From Cliona cf. orientalis (Eukaryota; Porifera; Demospongiae; Clionaida; Clionaidae), in contig OZ005695.1 in NCBI GenBank assembly GCA_963930775.1, positions 3,224,001 through 3,288,000 of the forward strand: a stretch of DNA of 64,000 bases, in the 5' to 3' direction. The notes beneath the pieces were generated by a model. That model did not search any database, was not told the DNA's origin, and worked only from the letters and a program-made list of their open reading frames with translations. Shown here one piece after another: positions 56,867-64,000 of the stretch. The position numbers and the translations under genes are program-made. Every line of letters starts with the position of its first letter. The first letter of the stretch is position 1.

Positions 56867-57311
56867 TTAAAGTTTGTTACAGCTCAAGAATTACATAATC
56901 ACATAATAATAATATACACACACTCTCATTCATTTACACTATACTTACAATAGTAATAACTTACTGATAGTCTGTATTACTTGAATATTGACTAGTACAC
57001 TAACTCTGATATACTATTAATTTATATTTGTATGTATTCTGTAAGTATTTTGCATTAATTTTGTCCAATTGCAAGTTATTAAAAAGTAATAAGAACATGC
57101 ATTATTATGCACTATTCACTAAAATGTATGATCGTACATATAATATATTATACATAACTGCCAGAACTGTTATAACTTTAAACACCTGAGCTACCTTTGA
57201 TAGCTAAGTTCAGAACAGTTACATTCACTTGTGAATGGTTATCGCATGCACTGTCCAGGCAAAGGTATTGAGTAGGCTGCTTCACTGGCCAGGGGCGGAG
57301 GGTTGAGACGG
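56867..57311. other. Spacer between E and fragment A''
   Basis: AT-rich. The last 165 bp repeat the sequence in front of fragment A' (51173-51303). No gene is seen. Confidence 0.6.
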
Positions 57312-59745
57312 CGGAGCTCTCAAGTTTTGCCAGTTCTCCAGCATGAATTTGCCACTGAACCACGTGCTCATAGACTTTCTTAATAATTCGGCCACCTATA
57401 TAGCTATACGGGTGGAGCTATCTATGTTGCTCAACAGCAGTGTGTGGAAGCACTTCCACCATGTTTCTTTCAGCCTGTGGTGCCCAAGACTGCCAAAATT
57501 AAACCTAGAGATGTGAATATCACTTTAAGATGTTTCAATAATAGTGCAAAGTTGGCAGGAGATGCTATATATGGAGGGTAAGTGGATGCCTGCTATATGA
57601 TATACAATTTTGGAATTTATGGCAAACCACTAAGTTATTTATCGCAACTAGTATTAATTTTTTCCAAAAATTATTCAATTTTGCAGGACAAATGAATAGC
57701 ACTCACTCTACAGTTGCCTCTAGTCCATACAATGGCTGTTTTTGTAACACTTCACTGGGTGGTGCTCTGGACACTTTATCCTGTGATAACACAACCTATC
57801 CAAGGGCAGTGTTTCCTGATCAAACCATTAGCATTGGAGTTGCTGCAGTTGGACAAAGAAATGGAACAGTTCCCATTGGCTCGGTTTATTTTAATTTCAG
57901 TTCAAATAATCGAGACGATAATACTAGTCAGCTTATTATCAATAATGCATATAACAGCGAATACAGGGATAACAGTCACTGTGTACTTCTTAACTGTACC
58001 CTATCCTCGGATAAGAAGAGTGCACTATTTACATTAAAATTATTGCAAGTCAATCCAAGAAACTTGGACTTAAGATATACCCACCATAAACTGCCTAGTA
58101 ATTTAATGATACCAATTATCAGAGATTGTCCCTGGGGATTTAGGCTTACTAAGCATCCTCCGTACATGTGCGTCTGTGATGATTTGCTTATGCACTTTAG
58201 TATCTCGTGTAATATTGATACACAGAGTCTGACTTTACCTGAAGGACATGTCTACTGGCTGGGATGTGGACATCAGGATGAAAGTGTTAATGCTAATTAT
58301 ACAGAAACAGACTGCAGAAGTTTAAGTTTGTCTATCCATTGCTTGCTAGGCTACTGTAAAACTAACACTATGAACATTTCACCACAGACTTTGGACCACC
58401 AGTGCTCTGATGGCAGGGAAGGAGTTCTCTGAGGTCATTGTAAGCCAAATCATAGTCTTGCTTTAGGTACATCAAGATATTTACCACATTGCCCTGCTTA
58501 TCTTTTCTAGCTACATCCTCCTAGTAGTGTTTGCAGCTAGTGGAGTACTGCTCATCCTCTTTCTCATTGCCTGTAACTTCACTGTTAGTGAAGGTATACA
58601 ATCAACGGGCTGTTCTTTTATTCTCATGTGATTCACAGAAACTCTGATTCTTTCTTTCCAGCCCAAGCGGGAGCGTCCAATGCCAACATATTTTGTCTAA
58701 TAATAGCGTGGCTAAATCTAGATTTGGGCTTTGAAGTCTGCTTTTACAAATCAATGACTCAGTATCAAAAAACCTGGCTGGAGCTTGGCTTTCTTTTCTA
58801 CGTATGGGGTTTGGAATTGCTTATCATTGTGTTGAGTCGCAGGTATATTTTCTTTACTAGGCTATTTGGCAGAAATGTTGTTAAAGTCCTAGCAACCTTC
58901 TTTCTTGTTTGCTACGCAAAAACACTAAACATTGCCAGCACTATCCTGGAATTTGTCATCATAAAGGGCTCCGAGGGCAAAACTTTCAATGTTTGGTTGT
59001 TTGATGGCAATTTGGGATACTTTATGGGGAAACATATTCCCCTGTTTTTTGTTGGGATAATCCTTTGCTTGATTATAGCTGTATTCACAATGGTACTGCT
59101 CTTCATCCAGTGTCTCCAAAGGAGGCTAGGTCAATAATCTACTGCTTGCAGTGGGTGGAGAGGCTGAGACCTTTCTTTGAGGCCTACACTGGTCCTTGCC
59201 ATGTTCACTCTTGTTTTTGGCCCGAATTTCTTTTCTTTGTTCGATTGATACTGTTCAGTTTCAGCTCTGTTCTGAGAGGCAAGCCAACTGCCATCCTAGA
59301 GATAATAACAGCAGCTTATTTTGTGGTGCTTGTGCTTGCATTTGTGTCACCGAATGGTGTCTACAAGCGGTGGCCTCTGAATATCCTTGAATCTTCCGTC
59401 ATTGTCAATCTTAATTAGAGTTGTCTCTGGGGTAGTAGCTTTATTTTATCGCCCCAAATTAGCTACGATATCTCAATTCAATCCTGCCTATTTCGTGTAC
59501 CCTTCAGTGTCTGTATCTTTACTACTCTTTGCTGGAATCCTTTCTTTTCATTGTTTGAAACAAACCCTTGCCCGTAAGCATTTCCAGAAACTGTCCCAGT
59601 TGATTACCACAAGAAGAGTTCTACTCCGTACCCGCTATATTGAGAGGAGAGAGGAGGAAGAAATAGAACCTTTGCTCAATCGATGTAATATGCCTCAAAT
59701 GGTTCAGTTCAGCCACTTTCGGAACCTCTTATTGAAGACGACTGA
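57312..59745 (+). pseudogene. A-like pseudogene A'' (C-terminal two-thirds)
   Basis: Begins at the same breakpoint as A' and continues to the A-type stop. Defects relative to A include a TAA in the GGQVDACY segment (about 57581), deletion before the MNSTHSTVASS segment, TGT to TGA at 58430-58432 (LCGSC neck motif), an AGCT insertion near 58509, scrambled bases near 59127 and a one-base deletion near 59719. Open pieces of 246, 169 and 152 codons remain. It lacks signal peptide, head and most of the helix. Confidence 0.88.
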
Positions 59746-60008
59746 ACAAATATCATGCACCCAGCCTGATTCTGTAACAGTACTAACTTTAGTATTAAGG
59801 TTTGTTGTTAGATTTCGATCTAGAAAATTAATTTTGAAATTGTGAGCAATAATAATTACCACCAGTTAGCTAATTATCCAATGAATAATTATCAAATATA
59901 TTGCTATTAATCGTACAATCATAATTACAGAACCAGTTCACCTTATTATTAGCTTAACATTATAATCCTATGCTAGATAGATGCTAATAATACTAGTTTG
60001 GACGGTAA

Positions 60009-60235
60009 CACTGGCTTATGCCAGAAGCCCATTATAATTATATTAAGCAGCCATGTATTATTATCCAACCCGGTAGTCAGCGATCTCAATAATATTTGTA
60101 TGCTCATTAAATTTGATTTGATTTTTACTTTACACATGCACTCTTTTATTATAAGCAAAGCATATTACAGCTACCGTAACAATTCTTAGATTGTAAATTA
60201 ATTCACGGGATATACTGATAATGTGTAAAGATTTT
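60009..60235. repeat. Inverted spacer segment
   Basis: Reads as the reverse complement of the spacer after A (about 38200-38730) and of 52140-52310: for example AAGCAAAGCATATTACAGC here against GCTGTAATAATATGCTTTGC there. Sequence on both sides is collinear with the A spacer, so the segment was inverted in place. Confidence 0.7.
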
Positions 60236-60264
60236 TCTTCACAAAAATAATATTAATTCATTGT

Positions 60265-60811
60265 TCTAGTTAGCTAAAGGGTGCTCACCTAGTGAGCAGT
60301 GACTGGAGATGAATGAGTGAAGAATTGAAATCCCAGTTAGGCACAGACACTTAAAGGTCGTAGACCATAGGAGGCTGCCCATAGGACTAATGATACTCCT
60401 GAAAAAGTCAAGCTGTCAGAGATGGGAATCGAACCCAGGTCTCTCACTTGCCTGGCGAGTATGCTACCGTTACACCACCACAACAGCTAGCTGACTCTTT
60501 TCTGGAGTTGGGATTGCTCATAATATTATTACACACTGAGCATAGTGTGCAGAGCAGAGTTGTAGTTAAAGGGTAAATGCTTACCGAGTGAGGAGGCTGC
60601 CCATAGGACTAATGATACTCCAGAAAAAAAGCCAAGCTGTCACAGCTGTTGTGGGTGTGTAACGGTAGCTTTTTTCTGGAGTATCGATTAGCCATATGTC
60701 ACAGCTGGGAATTGAATCCAGGTCTCTCACTTGCCGGGCGAGTATCGGTGAGCATCCTTTAACTAGAGCTCTGCTCTGCACACCATGCTCAGTGTGTAAT
60801 ATGAGCAATCT
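60265..60811. mobile_element. tRNA-like composite/foldback element with CATTGT duplication
   Basis: Flanked by CATTGT (60259-60264 and 60812-60817). It contains two related halves, each with GGCTGCCCATAGGACTAATG and a minus-strand tRNA-like stretch with a B-box (GGTTCGATTCCC, complement near 60427-60440; degraded near 60710). The uninterrupted spacer sequence is seen near 38745. Confidence 0.6.
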
Positions 60812-61042
60812 CATTGTGTTTAATATGTAACCAACCACTAATATTATAAAAGTCTTTAATACATGTATACGTTGCCGAGACCCTTGGAGCTGCATCAATT
60901 ATGATTATTATTATTATAATAATATAATATAGTACCCGGGCATCAAACTAGTACAAATAGCTGCAGCAAAATTTTAGACAAATTGAAACACAAGCTACCA
61001 TGCTCAGTATAGACAGCTACATCAAGTTGAAATGTCCCATCC

Positions 61043-61100
61043 AAAGGTATACCCACAGCAGTATTTCCACTGTGTAAACTAGCCAGCTGCAGTTTGTCAT
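61043..61100. repeat. Upstream module core, copy 7 (no gene)
   Basis: AAAGGTATACCCACAGCAG...CCACTGTGTAAACTAGCCAGCTGCAG. No family coding sequence follows before the next module, so this is a second gene-less copy. Confidence 0.7.
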
Positions 61101-61312
61101 AACAATAATATTATTATATTATTATTATAGTTGCTCCCTCAGGTACTTGACTCAAAAGCTGGATGATAATGGACAATACTGGTGCACAAATTCCCAATAA
61201 TATGGCATTAGTCCATAATATATTCCAAGGCAGTTTGCATCTCTAAGTGTCACTGCACACTTAGTGGAAATACTGATTTTGCTAGCCAAGCAATTCTTTT
61301 ATGATGTGAACA

Positions 61313-61798
61313 CACTGGCGTAAGAACCAGGGGGGCTGGGGGGGGGGGGCAATTGCCCCCCCAGTCATAAGATTGGGAGGGCAGAGCCCCTCTGATTTTT
61401 AGACGGCTGTACAAGCCAGGTGGTGGGGCTCACCCTCTGAGGTTTGCACTTTTCTTTTTCATCTATTGCCACAATCAGGGTTGAGTTATTCATGATTGTG
61501 GTGTATCTTAGCTCCACGGTGTGTAGATATCAATAATTGTCACATATGAACACAGATCAGTAGTCACTACTGATCTGTGTGTGACTACTGATCTGTGTTC
61601 ACACGTGACAAGCTAAGAGTCCAGAATGTCCTCGAAAATGCACTAGAAAAGCTCTCAGAAGGTCTAAAACTCCAAAATTTTCATGGGGGAGCATGCCCCA
61701 GACCCCCCTAGCTTTTGCACGCGTAGCGCGTGCATAAAGCGAGTCTTCACCTGCTTACTTTCAGCCCCCCTGCTCAAAAACATCTTCCTACGCCACTG
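61313..61798. mobile_element. MITE with CACTGGCGTA ends, 5-bp target duplication
   Basis: A 486-bp element with ends CACTGGCGTAAGAA... / ...TTCCTACGCCACTG is flanked by GAACA on both sides (61308-61312, 61799-61803). An internal palindrome around 61552-61608 (ACACAGATCAGTAGTCACTA...) is striking. The end sequence and duplication length match the element at 1302-1611. Confidence 0.8.
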
Positions 61799-62285
61799 GA
61801 ACATGCATGCAAATTGCAATTATCAGAACCACATGCACCCCAATTACTGTCAGATGACTATTTTGTTGGTAGTTGACCTCTGTTCATCATTGGCCTATAC
61901 TTTATGATGATCCACCCCCTTCCCATAGCCGGCAAATTGCCCATAAAAACTTTGGTTGCTAGGCAACTACCAACAAATATAACCAGTGATAGTATAAAAG
62001 TCACAGCGAGTCAGAGACCCACTGAAGCTGCATCACTGTATTATTATGACTACTGCTATTCATTCTGCATGAAAACTGTTCCCACAATCAATACTTGAGC
62101 AACACTTTTGATATGAGTGACTTTATCAAGTTGATTTTATATAACGTACACATCTTCGGTACTATTGGTTGCATAATCATACTCAAACTAGCACAAACAG
62201 CAAATGATTTTAAAACAGAAACAAGCATGCTCAGTATGGAGATAGCTACATCAAATCAAGCAGCTTAGCTGAAAATGCCCCTTGC

Positions 62286-62330
62286 AAAGGTATTTCCACT
62301 AAGTAATCTAGGGCCAGCTGTAGCTTGATA
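62286..62330. repeat. Upstream module core, copy 8 (before F)
   Basis: AAAGGTATTTCCACTAAGTAATCTAGGGCCAGCTG lies about 0.4 kb upstream of F; closest to the core before B. Confidence 0.7.
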
Positions 62331-62698
62331 GTGTTGCTGTTTCAGGTACTTTTATTTACTTGGAAGCCGACACTGGTGCACAAATAAACTCACAAGTCCT
62401 TAAATATATACACTGAGGTTGATCCTTCAGCTTGTATAAGTGTCACTGAGTCACGTGTATGTACACAAGTGGGACACGGCTTAAATTAGAATCACACCTT
62501 ATGATGTACATACAGAAATTCCCAACTTATCACTCTGTAGCTGATTACAAAAGCATTGCACACAGTTATCATATCGCTCGCTAATGATTTGGAGGATGCT
62601 GCCATAACACCATTTCAAGTTGTGCATGCTAAATTTTATTTAAGAGTGAAGTAAAAGCAAAATCTACTATAATTACAACCTACAGGGAAAGCTAGATC

Positions 62699-64000
62699 AT
62701 GGCAAAACAACTACTGAACAGTTTAACTGTAATGAAAATCATTGTGATAATATTATTGGTTTTGTACGCCACTCACTTGAGCAGCTGCCAGCCTGAGATT
62801 GAGACTCTGTGTGTAAATGCTGTGGATGATCCCACTGAATGTTCTGCACTCAACCGGATGTTTAACTGCTCTGCATGTCAACCACTATCCTTCTATGTCC
62901 AGAGTGCAAGCAAGTATTTGACTAGCAATGTAGAAATGGTGTTTACGAAGGGAAGCCACTGCTTACCCCCACCTCCTCATGGTGCACCAGTTGTCAATCT
63001 GACTGGAGTATCTAACTTCATAATGAAAGGATTGGGTAGAATTTCTTACAACTCATCAGAAGAAGGAGCCGTACAGCCAAGCAGTGTAATAACATGCAGC
63101 TGCGGTCAAAACAAGAGTGGGATACTTTTTTACAAGTCAAATGCAATTCGCATTGAAAATTTAACAATTGAAGATTGTGGAGCGAAAGTTGTGTTCGTAA
63201 ATCCATACATAGTACACACCAAAACCTTCACTACCATGAGTGCACTTCTATTTTTTTATTCTTACGATATTGAACTCATAAGGTTACGTATGAACAGAAA
63301 CTTAGAGTATGGAATGTTTGCTGAACAAATATCTGGAAAATTTACTATCTCACATTCTGCTTTCTTGAGGTGTGTGACAGTCTCATTAAGCAAAACCGCT
63401 AAGTCAAACATAGGTTCAAATGTATGGATATTGTACAGAAACAATAATGATAGGAGAACTAGCTTGCTGATCGAACACTCTTGGTTCCTCTATAATGGTG
63501 GAAATAAGTCTAAAAGGGCTAGTGGCTTGTCAATATTCATCAGCCGTCCCGAAGTTAGTGTGCGAATTGATTACATAAAGGCAATGTACAACGTTGGTGG
63601 TAATGTAGCGATTAACGTTGAGGATTATACCAGCTCTGTTACCATCAATAATAGCATTATTGCACATGGGTCAGCGCAACAGGGTGGCAGAATAGCTATT
63701 CGAATAGAAGCCTGGAGAAATTACAGTAATTGTTCAGTGCACTATGCCAATGTTACTGTTGTTGCAATATTTAATACCAGCTTTGTGAACAATTCAGCAA
63801 GTAGTAGAGGAGGAGGTGTGTTGATTGATCAGCACGAGGATAATATTATTGTCAACACCGTTCAACAGCATGTATCTTTAAATTTGTGGAGTGCCAATTC
63901 ATTGGAAATTCAATAACATACAGCGATAGTAATGTAGGAGACGGAGCCGCTGTACATGTTTTTAAGCGTGATATACCAGTAATAAAGCTGCACACTATTC
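62699..64000 (+). pseudogene. Family copy F: frameshifted, cut by window edge
   Basis: F starts like B (MAKQLLNSLTVMKI) and matches it through the signal peptide, head and first half of the helix. Near 63879-63884 five extra bases (TCTTTAAATTTGTGG against TCTTTTGTGG in B) shift the frame and a stop follows at 63914-63916. The B-like reading continues in another frame (FVECQFIGNSITYSD) to the window end. Either the copy is dead or this is an assembly error. The 5' flank is the closest relative of that of B. Confidence 0.8.

Larger units (their letters stand above)
59746..62698. other. Spacer between A'' and F
   Basis: Begins with the A-type 3' flank, then an inverted segment, a tRNA-like composite element, a gene-less upstream module, a MITE and the F promoter. 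No coding sequence is supported. Confidence 0.6.

Noticed and set aside
60420-60480. Functional tRNA on the minus strand
   Set aside because: The B-box and D-like arm are present but the anticodon loop lacks T33, and the sequence repeats within a transposon-like unit; called tRNA-derived repeat instead.
1-64000. CRISPR array or bacterial operon
   Set aside because: Spliced genes, Golgi and mitochondrial proteins and eukaryotic tRNA show nuclear animal DNA; no regularly spaced repeats with unique spacers are present.

Overview
The window is eukaryotic nuclear DNA, AT-rich and carrying many families of small transposons. Its first 23 kb hold intron-rich metazoan housekeeping genes with short introns and short shared promoters. 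The remainder holds mostly single-exon accessory genes. The gene content, the sponge-like 7TM receptor and TRAF protein, and an expanded family of beta-helix plus multi-TM proteins suggest a demosponge. That identification is an inference from gene style; no marker gene is present.

Region 1 (1-22.2 kb) is conserved. It holds an ankyrin-repeat fragment (-), a 21-exon TMF1 golgin (-) with an initiator tRNA-Met in one of its introns, a LUC7-type splicing factor (+), ATP synthase subunit d (-) and the kinase PDK1 (+, 16 exons). TMF1/LUC7L and ATP5PD/PDPK1 are head-to-head pairs with about 180 bp between start codons. Reconstructed exons keep frame and end at consensus splice sites.

Region 2 (22.2-33.6 kb) is mixed: an orphan exon-like fragment, a 7TM receptor, a GLUT-like sugar transporter (3 exons), a peroxisome-targeted OHCU decarboxylase (URAD) whose catalytic histidine appears to be tyrosine, a CHORD-like zinc protein, a TRAF-type RING/MATH protein, and several MITEs with visible target-site duplications.

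Region 3 (33.6-64 kb) is a tandem array of one gene family, all on the + strand. Intact copies are at 33630-37589 (A), 40343-44179 (B) and 53009-56866 (E). Broken copies are at 44834-45493 (C, 3' piece), 46668-50603 (D, lost start codon and one nonsense codon), 51304-51843 and 57312-59745 (A-like pieces) and 62699-end (F, frameshift, cut by the window edge). Each full-length product of about 1,280-1,320 residues has a signal peptide, a short Cys-rich head, a right-handed beta-helix of Chlamydia Pmp/PbH1-like coils rich in N-glycosylation sites, a Cys-rich neck, about nine membrane segments and an acidic cytosolic tail. Nothing in the sequence gives the function. The layout (variable large ectodomain, homogenised membrane part, frequent birth and death of copies) would fit a recognition or sensory receptor family. 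Most copies carry the same non-coding module about 0.4 kb upstream, and the three intact genes alone retain good TATA boxes.
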